64,000 nt of DNA from Trichoderma breve (Eukaryota > Ascomycota > Sordariomycetes > Hypocreales > Hypocreaceae). Below are positions 53,914 through 63,409 of this stretch, piece by piece. Location of the stretch: contig NC_079234.1 of the NCBI RefSeq assembly GCF_028502605.1, positions 992,001 to 1,056,000 on the forward strand. The letters run 5' to 3'. The first letter of the stretch is position 1. Every line of letters starts with the position of its first letter. A program made the translations under genes and the position numbers. The notes under the pieces were generated by a model. The model worked only from the letters and a program-made list of their open reading frames with translations. It was not told the DNA's origin and searched no databases.

Positions 53914-55410
53914 ATGGCAGATCTCAACTTTTATCAAAATGATGGGAGCACATCCCCGAATGCGACCCATATACAACTAATGGAAGAGCTGTGTAACTAT
54001 TTCTTAATCACGCAAAAATTATCCTTGTCATCAACAATTGTCGACATAGCAAATGAGGACGAACTTGCATATATGCGAAATGCCGCGAGGCCAGGCGCAC
54101 AAGCATTACCGTTGAACCAGGTTATCGGTGATATGACCAAGATCATGTCTCATCGAATAGCAATGGACCACCCAAGATTTTTTGGCTTCATTCCTTCTCC
54201 GGTCGACGAAAACTCATTTCTAGGAAGCATGCTCACTACCATGTATAATGTTGGCGCTGGTAGCTGGTATCAGAGCTCTGGCGCCAGCACCGTGGAAGAT
54301 TCTCTCATCAAGTGGTTCGCTGAGCAAGCTGGGCTTCCACCATCATCCGGCGGCATTTTTGTGTCTGGAGGCTCAGTAGCCAATTTGACGGCTGTTGTAA
54401 CCGCACGCGATGCCAAGTTGCAATTCGAACAGAGGCCAAAGGCAGTGATTTACATGTCTGAGCAAACACATTCTTCCATGGCAAAGGGCATAGTCGTGGC
54501 AGGCTTTCACCGGAACCAGATCCGTCGTGTGCAATGCGACTCGAGTTACCGGATAAAGCCTTCGAGTCTTAGGCAGCAAATCGAAAGCGACAGAAAGAAT
54601 GGCTTGATACCATTTATGATTGCGGCAACTTGTGGTCTTACCAACACCGGGGGCATAGACGACTTGAACGCGCTCGCTGACATAACCGAGTCCGAAAACC
54701 TGTGGCTTCACGTCGATGGCGCATATGGAGCATCCATACTTCTCTCAAAGACACACAAACATTGTGCTGATGGCATTGGTCGCGCGGATAGCTTAACATG
54801 GGACGCTCACAAGTGGCTGTTCCAAGTGTACGATTGCGGCCTGATACTCGTTCGAGACAAGCGCAACCTAATCGAAAGTTTCGCGACGGGTGCCTCATAT
54901 ATCCGAGATGCTGATGAAGCCTCATCAGAAAAGGTTAACTTTTGGAATCGAGGCATCGAGATGTCTCGGCCTGCGCGGGGCATGAAGCTCTGGTTTACCC
55001 TTCAGAGGCTGGGCCTTGACAAGGTCAGCGATATGATTGACCACGGAGTCGACCTCGCAGAATTCGCCGAACTGGTATTCCGAGGTTTCGAAAATTGGGA
55101 GATTCTCTCACCAGCCCAGCTGGGAATACTCAATTTTCGTTATGTTCCGCCCATTTCTCAGCCTCTGGGTGAGGGCGTGGATTTCGATCAGTTCTGCGAT
55201 AGAGTGAATGCAGAAATATCCCGATTAGCGGTGGAACGGAATATTGCAGCACCTCTAACAACAAGGATCACCAAAGTCTTGAATTTGCGAATGTGCACTG
55301 TCTCACCTCATTTGAGTAGGGATCAGCTTTTTGAAGTGATACAAAGTCTGGATTCGATTGCAAGGGAAATTTCTGCCTCTTTCGTGATGAAGAGAATTTT
55401 GAAGATTTGA
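53914..55410 (+). CDS. PLP-dependent decarboxylase (group II, aromatic/glutamate type)
   Basis: A single-exon gene of 498 residues. Group II decarboxylase landmarks appear in order: HPRFFGFIPSP, SSGASTVEDSLIKWFAEQAG, GIFVSGGSVANLTAVVTAR for the phosphate site, a STACKED ring position in the SEQTHSSMAKG block (His that stacks on PLP), LTNTGGIDDL, HVDGAYGAS with the PLP Asp, and SLTWDAHKWLFQVYDCG with Schiff-base Lys300. The family removes the alpha-carboxyl of amino acids such as aromatic amino acids, glutamate or diaminobutyrate to give amines. The overall pattern resembles bacterial-type decarboxylases more than yeast glutamate decarboxylase, and the absence of introns differs from its spliced neighbours; horizontal origin is possible but untested. 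Cytosolic, no targeting signal seen. Confidence 0.92.
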   Translation: MADLNFYQNDGSTSPNATHIQLMEELCNYFLITQKLSLSSTIVDIANEDELAYMRNAARPGAQALPLNQVIGDMTKIMSHRIAMDHPRFFGFIPSPVDENSFLGSMLTTMYNVGAGSWYQSSGASTVEDSLIKWFAEQAGLPPSSGGIFVSGGSVANLTAVVTARDAKLQFEQRPKAVIYMSEQTHSSMAKGIVVAGFHRNQIRRVQCDSSYRIKPSSLRQQIESDRKNGLIPFMIAATCGLTNTGGIDDLNALADITESENLWLHVDGAYGASILLSKTHKHCADGIGRADSLTWDAHKWLFQVYDCGLILVRDKRNLIESFATGASYIRDADEASSEKVNFWNRGIEMSRPARGMKLWFTLQRLGLDKVSDMIDHGVDLAEFAELVFRGFENWEILSPAQLGILNFRYVPPISQPLGEGVDFDQFCDRVNAEISRLAVERNIAAPLTTRITKVLNLRMCTVSPHLSRDQLFEVIQSLDSIAREISASFVMKRILKI

Positions 55411-56615
55411 GGTGGCCACTTCTAGTTAAATATCTTCTCTTTTGTGTATAGTTGGACATAGACTTTGTTGAGCGCGAGTATACAAGGGGTTGCTGCCTAG
55501 GTAGATAGCTGGCAAAGCAAAGCCAAACTAGAGTGGTGGATTTTTGAATGCGAAAGAATGCCTCGAAGCAGTTTCCAAATATTTCAGGAGTCCCTTGATT
55601 GAACTTCATTTCGGTCAACTACCACGGATGTCTAATTGATGTTAAATACATTAGGGGTAGCATTAAGTACACAGTGACTCATCAATCTTTGACTTACATG
55701 GCTCTTTAAGTGAGTAGATATGATGCTATAATGCCACTTGGATACTGGTTAAAGACTTAATGGACATAATCGCCCTATTGGTTTTATCCTAGAAGCTATA
55801 ATAGAACATTAGATATATATTGAGATAATTCATTTTTAATATAGATGAGCTGATGGGCGGTTGTGTCATGGATGGTATAGGAAAATATTGTAGCTGTAGG
55901 GTGGTAAAAGCGAGTTCGTCAGCTTACCTATGTCATGATGCATCCAGTAACACCAACATAACAGCTCTAATGTAGGTACATATTCCATCATTATTGCATC
56001 GCCAGCAAACAGAAAAATCAATATAGATGAAGATACACCTACATGAGCCGTCATCTTCAACACTCTTTACGTCTGAATGAAGCTTCATGTCTTTGCAGAT
56101 CTGGTAATTCTTCAAGTACCGGTACCAGCTCCCCCCCGCCATTCCCGCACCCCGCCATCAAGTAACAGTACCAGCTCCCCTACCTGTAGCTCCATCCCTC
56201 TGACAGCTCTTCCCCCCGGGTCCCCCACCAAAGTGACGAAACGATGCGCTCAGCTCCGCCAGAGCTCGGCAATCCGAAGCAAAGCTCCCATTTAGCCCGA
56301 AGACTTCCGCTTTTCCCTTGACATCATCTTCCTCTCTCTCAAGCAATCCGCCTCTGTATCCATTGGTAAGCGCCCTTCGGCATTTTGCAATTCCCCTTTC
56401 CAATCTCATCATTCCAAAGGCGCATCTTTGAATTGCATCTTCATCTGCCTTTTCTCCTCCCAACTCTCCCAATTGAGCTCCCCTCAAGCTCTTTGCGCCG
56501 CTGCCCCTCATCCCGTCGCATCTCCAATTTCCCGCGATTCAACACAGCAGACAGCTCCGGACTCTTCTTACTTACCTGCGAATAGCTGCGATAGACCAAC
56601 AGCAACAGAGCCATC
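55411..56615. other. Intergenic and pyrimidine-rich leader of the superoxide dismutase gene
   Basis: AT-rich to about 56090, then strongly C/T-rich. GTACCAGCTCCCC occurs twice (56122 and 56168). The stress-response word CCCCT occurs at 56177, 56393, 56480 and 56504, upstream of the ATG at 56616. Confidence 0.5.
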
Positions 56616-57485
56616 ATGTCCTCCTCCCTCCTCCGTACGACGCCTCTCCTGCGCGCCGGCCTTCGCGCCCGTGCCGCAAAGCCTCTCGCCGCCATGGCCA
56701 CCACAAGCTTCACCCGCGGCAAGGCTACTCTCCCCGATCTGCCTTGTAAGTTGAAGAGTTCCTAAAGCAGAACAAGAACGACGTCCCTGCTCCGAATCAT
56801 GCAGCACAGAAGAGCTGATAGAATACTGCGACTCAGACGACTACGGCGCGCTCGAGCCCTACATCTCCGGCCAGATCATGGAGCTCCACCACTCCAAGCA
56901 CCACCAGACCTATGTCAACGGCTTCAACGCTGCCGTCGAGGCCCTCGCCGAGGCTGAGGCCAAGGGCGACTCTAAGGCTGCCGCTTCTCAGGCACCTCTG
57001 CTCAACTTCCACGGCGGTGGTCACGTCAACCACTCCCTCTTCTGGGAGAACCTCGCACCCAACGGCAAGGGCGGTGGTGGTGAGCCTGAGGGCAAGCTTT
57101 TGGTATGACTCGACTCACTCCCCTTTGAAGCTCTCTTCTTCCTTCGCGCCAAGCATTTCGCTGACCAGTATATGTAAACGTACAGACTGCCATCAACCAG
57201 GACTTTGGCTCCTTCGAGAACCTCAAGAAGCAGACCAACGCTGCCCTCGCCGGCATCCAGGGCTCCGGCTGGGCCTGGATCGTCAAGGACAAGGCTTCCG
57301 GTAACCTCACCCTCGTCACCCGCGCCAACCAGGACCCTGTCACCGGCAACTTTGAGCCCCTGCTGGGCATCGACGCCTGGGAGCACGCTTACTACCTCCA
57401 GTACCAGAACCGCAAGGCCGAGTACTTCAGCGCCATCTGGGATGTTATCAACTGGGGAACCGTTGCCAAGCGATTTGGACAGTAG
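56616..57485 (+). CDS. sod2: Mitochondrial manganese superoxide dismutase
   Basis: Three exons: 56616-56745, 56837-57102, 57186-57485; 231 residues. The first 34 residues are rich in Arg, Leu and Ser without acidic residues ([20 protein letters not shown]), a mitochondrial presequence. The enzyme starts [19 protein letters not shown]. Metal ligands are present: His in [12 protein letters not shown], His in GHVNHSLFW, Asp and His in [17 protein letters not shown]. The DAWEHAYY phrase and overall pattern are of the Mn rather than Fe type. It converts superoxide to hydrogen peroxide and oxygen in the matrix. Codons end mostly in C or G, as in highly expressed genes. Several CCCCT words upstream may serve stress-responsive factors; this is inference. 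It is a conserved housekeeping gene and marks a return to ordinary gene content. Confidence 0.97.
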
Positions 57486-57964
57486 ACATTCGCATCCGAG
57501 TCTGCACTGAACAATCTGTAAAATAAATTAGCATGTAGCACATTCCATATTGTTACAAGTCTGCAATGTCAGTTAGTAGGATTGAAAGCCCAAAGCGTAT
57601 CCATCCAAGACAACCCAGTTTGCTGTTTTTGTCAAAACACTCAGTCCAGAATACACAACATTCATTGCTGATTTGCTACTACTAGCCGAGGGAGCAATGA
57701 TACACGCAACGTAACCTAAGCCTCACGTATATTGATACACTGCATACACTTGACATTTGGACCCCACGCCATGCGCGCTCATCCCCTTCACATGTATATA
57801 TATGCGATGCTGTGAAACAGGCGAACAACGATCTCTTTTGCGCATGCGTCTGATGGATCTCAATCCACAGCGCGCATATATGAGAGACAAATAAGCATGA
57901 CCAAAAACCCGGTATACTCGTACAGAGAGCCATGAAAAATTCCATGCTGCCTTTTCAAGCAGAT
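57486..57964. other. 3' flanks of convergent genes
   Basis: Between the dismutase and the minus-strand APH-like gene; nothing recognised. Confidence 0.5.
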
Positions 57965-59210
57965 TCACTGTCTTTGGCATCTTGCAATGCCTTGATACGC
58001 CACTAGTTCGCTCGGATAAGTTTCTGCAAAAATATCGCGAGCATAGTCATACCAGTCTTGGTTTTCCGGAGCAGTGCGAGCCTCAAAGAACTTGACGTAT
58101 TCCCACCACTCCGGATACCAACCTCCACTGTCCCAGCCGAGAATACACACAATCTTGCTGTTCTGAATAATGATATTCTTTGGGCTGAGCTCGCCATGAG
58201 TGAAGCGGATATTGTAATCTGACCGAAATTGACAGGTTAAGGCATCGGCGACCTGTGTCGGAACAGATTGGACAAACGACGCGGCCAAGAAAGCAACGAA
58301 GTGACGGCATGTGGGCTTGACACGGACCGCCCAATAGGTATTCTGGAGATGCTGGTCCAGTATCAGAGAGTAGGGGCCAGAAGAGGCAGATCCCAGCATG
58401 GCCCCTTTGCCCAATATAGTCGAGCTGACACGAATTGGATTCATGCCACTTCGCATATTGTTGAGGATATGACGCAGTTGGCGGGCATAGGCAAACTTTG
58501 CCTCAGGTGTGAGATCGTACCAAGCGTTTTCCAGAAGCTCTCCTTGAACGACCCGCTTTATGGTCCCTTCCACTTCGCTCGGAACTGGTAGCTGTAGAAC
58601 CGGGAGATCTAGATGGTATTGGATCGCGTTTCCCAGAAGCAGTCCTGCATCTGTAATTGAACGATACTGGGTCGAAATCGACTGGCCAGCACCACACCAT
58701 GAATTGAGCGTCAACTGGAGGCAGCGTGGCGTAAGTAGGCTTTCCAGGTACATGGTGTGCTCATTTGGCGCTGGTTCTATGAGGCAAATGAGACATTACT
58801 CAGGCATAATGGTGAAGACTCATCCACTTACGCGGAGGCAATGAAGGAGGATTCGAGCACCACTGCTGCTCTGAATCGTCTAGATGATCGCGGGGCCTCT
58901 TCACTCCCGCAATCACCGAGGGAAGATTCCTTGGAGTATACACAAGCGATTGGGATCCTCCATTTTGCGATGGAGGAAGCTCTTTTTTAATGGTCGTAGG
59001 CTTGTGAGAGGTAGCCACGCCCAGTTTGAGGGCGTTGCTACCCGTCTTGAGTGGCCCAACCGCGATTTTGGTTGGCAGTTCTGGAGAGCGTGGCTGCAGC
59101 AATCGCATGGCACGCTCTGGATTCAAGCCCTCCATCTTGCTGAGGGGATCTTTCTTATCGCCGTCGATGATGGGAGTAAGGCGGAGATTGTCTGCCATCG
59201 TATCCGCCAT
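57965..59210 (-). CDS. APH-like (aminoglycoside phosphotransferase family) protein with altered catalytic motifs
   Basis: Two exons, reading leftward 59210-58832 and 58776-57965, with a 55-bp intron; 396 residues. The first 135 residues are polar and probably disordered. The rest resembles the fungal APH/choline-kinase-fold family from the hinge onwards: LTPEAKFAYARQLRHILNNM, then the catalytic loop FTHGELSPKNIII and the metal-loop region ILGWDSGGWYPEWWEYVKF. In active relatives these read HGDxxxxN and IIDWE: the catalytic Asp is Glu here (about residue 322) and the metal Asp is Gly (about 340). The N-lobe Lys region is not recognisable. It may be a pseudokinase or a divergent enzyme; the substrate is unknown. 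A 72-bp GT-AG stretch at 59230-59301 with an ACTAAC branch site suggests an intron in the 5' leader. Confidence 0.8.
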
Positions 59211-60619
59211 TTCTCGAGTCTTGGGAGACCTAGATGCGTTAGTACTTAGAGGGAGACGGTGCAGCAGACGGCGGCTCAGTCAGATGGCAAACTGCTGCTA
59301 CCTGAATGATTCGAATTGTCGTCACTGTTTGTGGAAGATTGGAAGGGGAGGATAGCTCGACAACATGCACAATTGGTTAAGGAAACAACAAAAGTGAAGA
59401 TGAAGCAGCAGAAGAGCCTCCTCTTCTTGCATGGATGAAACAAAGCGGTGCGAGTTGACAGAAGATGGAACCTTCACGATAAAGGAGAAAAAGGGGGAAA
59501 ACAAAAAGAATAAAATGCATGAGGAATTTCTGTTTGTTTCCTTCTTTGTTTGACTTTGGCTGGGCAACGGTTTGGAGGAAGGAGCAGACCATGGGCAGTT
59601 GGCGGCCAGTTGCCTTGGACTGACTTGCAAAACGGCAATGCGGCACTCAGGCAAAAGGTACATGCACCTGAATATACCCTGTTAATGTTTGTATTAATCT
59701 TACATAGTATTCTTTAACAAAAATGATTGAATTGGCTGTTAATGAATGCATCGTGAGTTGAACAGCACTTGACGACGATCTGTTGAGCAAGCTCTTAGTA
59801 CTAAAGGATACGTCTTCCTGCCAGGGCAGCCACAAGCATTACGGCGGTTACCGACAGCAATATGAGCAATGGACCCAGTGAATAAGGACCAGTGAATTAA
59901 CATACTACTAATCTAATAATACATTTGCTGACATGAGTGCTGACTGGCTGGTAAATGAAGTCTAAATTTTAAGTTGAATGAATGAATGAAATAGTGCTGA
60001 TGTACTCTTGTCATCTTGGGTGGTTAATACAGCACGCGTTGCAAGTGCGGCGAACTTGTGTGCGGCTACGGTGTATTTGATTAGTAGACGGCCAACAAAT
60101 ATACCAACAGCTGCGACAAACAACCAACTGCCATGTCTCATCTGTAGAACTACACCATGCACATACATCCATGGTATTATCATGTTGCTGCCTGATCTCA
60201 ACCAAGCACCTGTAGCGCCGCAGAATTGTGGATGTTACCTGTCTGTATTTACAGCCTCAATGGTTGACAGCCGAAGCCGACAATTACATCCATGGATGCG
60301 CTTACCAATGAGTGGATGTAAGTAAGGTTAAGGTATATCGTTTTTACGAGTTACTCCGTAAATGACCTCCGAACCCAAAATATTTCCGTGAAAAGATATA
60401 CCATAATAGATCCAACACTCCGTCCTGATTCGCTACTGATAACAAATCCTCTCAATGGTTGCAAACAAGGGTTGCCTGAGCCAATCGTAGCGGCTGTCAT
60501 CATCCGAGCCGCTTGCGCTGAATAAGTCTGGTGTCAGACCAGGAACGCGTAATGCCAGCAAATCCTCCTGGCCGTGAAATCCATGAAATGAGTCTTTCGT
60601 TACACATGTGTTGCACACG
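59211..60619. other. Divergent intergenic region
   Basis: Holds the leader of the APH-like gene and the promoter of the secreted unknown gene. A TTACTCCGTAAATGACCTCCG stretch occurs at 60351. No gene recognised. Confidence 0.45.
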
Positions 60620-62248
60620 ATGGCTTCCATCGCAGTTAACATGAAGTTCATCACCTTGCTAGCTTCCGTGGCGGCGGCTCAAGTCCAGACATCACCAATC
60701 CGCCCAAGTCATGACAGCGCAAAGGCTAATGCCAACCACATCTTCAACGCGATTCATTCTGCCGGTCGTCAATGGGGGTCTTCCTTGAACCATAACGGCT
60801 TCGGCTTCATCCCTGTTGTTGTTCCAGCGGGGACTCTGCTTTATCATGGAGGCTACTTCGAGGATCCTCCCGATCGCTTCGAGTGGCTGGCTTTCGAAGT
60901 TGAACATGCGGAAAACTTCGTCAGAGTACCAAACAGGGGCCGTGTAGGTTGTGGGGATGAGCAGCCTCATCCTCCATCTTCTGACCAGAAACTTCTCGGC
61001 CAGCCGGAAACAGGTCCCGGTGACTGTGAGGAGGGAAGAGTGAGAGGATATCTACAGACCTATCAGACGACGCGCGACGTGCGGCTGCTCTATCTCGATG
61101 GCACATCGGCAGGGAAGAGCCCCATGGGGACCCTAGACTCACAAGATGAAGTGCTTTGTCCCAGCAACGATTCAGACAGGGGGTTTGGAGGCGAAATGTA
61201 TCGTGCAAAATGCCTTTGTGATCTAGTGACCGAATGGGGATGGGATGGCATTATGCGCATGGAGATTGGTTTCGAAGCTATATACTGCAACTTCAGCGCC
61301 GGCTTACATCTTGATTCCTCAGTGCGGACAATTATCCCAGAAGAAAGATTGAAGCCTGACGGCTACATGATAACTTATCTGTGGTCAAGAGCAGCCGCCG
61401 AACGATATGATGACATTGGAGGCGACCGAGTTCAGATGGACTTTTCGTCCATGATATCTGGGTTTTTCTTCCCTATCAACGTTTCTAATACGGACCCAGA
61501 CCGGCCGGACCTTATTAGACTGGGGGCTGCAAAGCGAGAGCATTTGAAAGATATCAAGACCTATATACAGAGCGCTGTGGAGGAACCCAAAAAGTTCAAT
61601 GTCAACTGGCAAGCCGTTGTAGACATGATCATCACTCGTTTCAGTAAGAGGCTGGCAGCAATGGCTTCGACGAACGTATCGACAGATTTATTCATCGGCG
61701 AGCTGGAAGGTGCAATAATGACCTATCTCGAAGCCCCAAGGCTCCCAGGCGATATCACGGTGGCAGAAGATGACGATGGCAAGAATAGAACCGCCGAGGC
61801 TGTTGATCGCTGTGCTTCACACTACCTGAAACCGGCGCTGTTATCACAAAAAGACTGGACGCTGTCAGACTCATTGATTCACACCGCCCTCGGAGTCGTA
61901 ACGCAGCGCATCTGCAGTGACCTCTATCTCATCCGATCAATCCTCCTCCAGGCGTCCCCAGATGTGGAAGCCGATGCATACTTTATCAAGAGAGACGTAA
62001 AAAGTGCCGATATGGAGATAGCAGCGAATCAATCCCGCGCAATTGTACGCGATCTCCTAGAAGATCTTGCCTGGACCACATGGAAGAAACCGCAGCTATG
62101 TGATGTGGATCAGATCCTATTAACAGCAATGTGGCCGTTTGGAGACAGCGTCGACCACTTCAACCCCGGCTGTGTCTCCGTCCAAAATGTCACAGCGCGC
62201 CGAAGAAATTATTGGACTCCCCATGAGCGAAGGCCTTTTACCTATTGA
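60620..62248 (+). CDS. Uncharacterised secreted protein, about 540 residues
   Basis: A long single-exon frame. The first ATG is 60620; a second at 60641 gives MKFITLLASVAAAQVQT, a better-shaped signal peptide, so the mature protein probably starts near QVQTSP. The lumenal part has about ten cysteines in pairs (CGDEQ, GDCEEG, CLCDL, CNFS, RCASHY, DLCDVD-type segments) and several N-glycosylation sequons (NFS, NVS, NRT, NQS, NVT). Phrases such as GTLLYHGGYFEDPPDRFEWLAF, LQTYQTTRDVRLLYLDGTSAGK and GWDGIMRMEIGFEAIYCNFS are reminiscent of an uncharacterised family widespread in filamentous ascomycetes. No catalytic motif or anchor was identified. A role at the cell surface or in the vacuole is possible. 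Confidence 0.78.
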   Translation: MASIAVNMKFITLLASVAAAQVQTSPIRPSHDSAKANANHIFNAIHSAGRQWGSSLNHNGFGFIPVVVPAGTLLYHGGYFEDPPDRFEWLAFEVEHAENFVRVPNRGRVGCGDEQPHPPSSDQKLLGQPETGPGDCEEGRVRGYLQTYQTTRDVRLLYLDGTSAGKSPMGTLDSQDEVLCPSNDSDRGFGGEMYRAKCLCDLVTEWGWDGIMRMEIGFEAIYCNFSAGLHLDSSVRTIIPEERLKPDGYMITYLWSRAAAERYDDIGGDRVQMDFSSMISGFFFPINVSNTDPDRPDLIRLGAAKREHLKDIKTYIQSAVEEPKKFNVNWQAVVDMIITRFSKRLAAMASTNVSTDLFIGELEGAIMTYLEAPRLPGDITVAEDDDGKNRTAEAVDRCASHYLKPALLSQKDWTLSDSLIHTALGVVTQRICSDLYLIRSILLQASPDVEADAYFIKRDVKSADMEIAANQSRAIVRDLLEDLAWTTWKKPQLCDVDQILLTAMWPFGDSVDHFNPGCVSVQNVTARRRNYWTPHERRPFTY

Positions 62249-62398
62249 ATGGGACTAACCACTTCCATATAACCTCATTTACCTTGTGCAGAATCGAGAA
62301 ATTGGACATGACGAGACACGAAGGATTTGTTATCAATATTTACAACTATATAATGCTATGCTATTTCTTTGCGCCAGTCTTCTCAACTATGTGCCAAA

Positions 62399-63409
62399 TT
62401 AAGCCTTGACTCCGAGCAACTTCTCGGTGACCTCCCAAATCCTCTTCGCAGCAGTCTCGTCGTAGGTATGACCAGGGTGTCCCAGCCACTCCGGCTTGTC
62501 CGTCTGCTCCGTGGGAAGTGAAACACGACAATCCTCCAAGTACTTTCCTCTGGCCTCGGGAGCCAGGACATCGTCGCTTACCGCCGCCCACACTTGCGTC
62601 GCAGCGCCCTGCGTGTTGTTCTTGAAAAGTTTAGAAGGCCAAACGTCCATGAACCCGTCAATGGCCTCCTGGGAATATCCGGCGTTCTTCATAAAGGCCG
62701 ACTCCATGATGCCACCGGGGTGGACGCTCCAGGCGAAGAGGTTCTGGGCTCCGTAGCGACGGTCAATCTCGGTGGCCGTGTAGATGCTTGCGGTCTTGGC
62801 CTGGGCATAGGCGCCTGTGGAAGGGTATTCTCCCTTCTCAAAGTTGAGGTCGTCCCAGTTGATGTTTCCGTAGCGGTGTCCGAAGCTGGTGACATTGATC
62901 ACACGGCTAGGGTTGGAGGCTGATGCGCTTGCAAGCAGAGCGTCCTTGAGAAGGGCGAAAAGGAGGAAAGGGCCCAGATGGTTGATGGCAAGCTGCTGCT
63001 CGAAGCCGTCAACAGTAACCTTGCGCTCAACGAGGACACCGCCGGCGTTGTTGAGCAGGACATTAAGCTTGCCACCAGACTGTTTCAGGAACTCGGCAGC
63101 AAAGGCCTTGATACTGGCATTCGACGCCAGGTCAAGCTCGAGAAAGTGGACATTGGGAAGGTCGGCGATGGTGGGGAGAGCGGCCTTAGCCTTGGGAATG
63201 CTTCGGCCGGCGAGGTAGAGAGATGCACCAGTAGCGGCGAGGGCTACGGCACTGGCACCGCCAATACCGGAAGAAACACCGGTGATGATGATGACTTGGC
63301 CCTTGAGGTCTTCCTTTCCGGCGTCCTTGATGATCTGTTCGGCAGAAGGGCGGGCATCGCCAGGTCCGGCGAGCTTATCCCAAGCGTGAACCGCAGCGTA
63401 GCGAGCCAT
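62399..63409 (-). CDS. Short-chain dehydrogenase/reductase (WW-domain-oxidoreductase/retinol-dehydrogenase-like)
   Basis: An intact single-exon gene of 336 residues. A 36-residue lead is followed by GQVIIITGVSSGIGG with the TGxxxGIG nucleotide loop (43-50), LDL at the adenine site, LLNNAGG (118-124), and the catalytic set Ser175, Tyr201 and Lys205 (YAQAK). The VHPGGIMES turn is in place. Fungal members of this group reduce or oxidise carbonyls and alcohols on hydrophobic substrates with NADP(H); the substrate here is unknown. No membrane anchor or signal peptide is visible, so it is probably cytosolic. Codon choice is C/G-ending, as in the dismutase, suggesting decent expression. It converges with the secreted unknown gene, leaving only 150 bases between them. 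Confidence 0.93.
   Translation of the reverse strand: MARYAAVHAWDKLAGPGDARPSAEQIIKDAGKEDLKGQVIIITGVSSGIGGASAVALAATGASLYLAGRSIPKAKAALPTIADLPNVHFLELDLASNASIKAFAAEFLKQSGGKLNVLLNNAGGVLVERKVTVDGFEQQLAINHLGPFLLFALLKDALLASASASNPSRVINVTSFGHRYGNINWDDLNFEKGEYPSTGAYAQAKTASIYTATEIDRRYGAQNLFAWSVHPGGIMESAFMKNAGYSQEAIDGFMDVWPSKLFKNNTQGAATQVWAAVSDDVLAPEARGKYLEDCRVSLPTEQTDKPEWLGHPGHTYDETAAKRIWEVTEKLLGVKA

Noticed and set aside
59230..59301. Additional coding exon upstream of the APH-like gene
   Set aside because: The intron looks real, but the upstream frame meets a TGA and has no ATG; more likely a leader intron.
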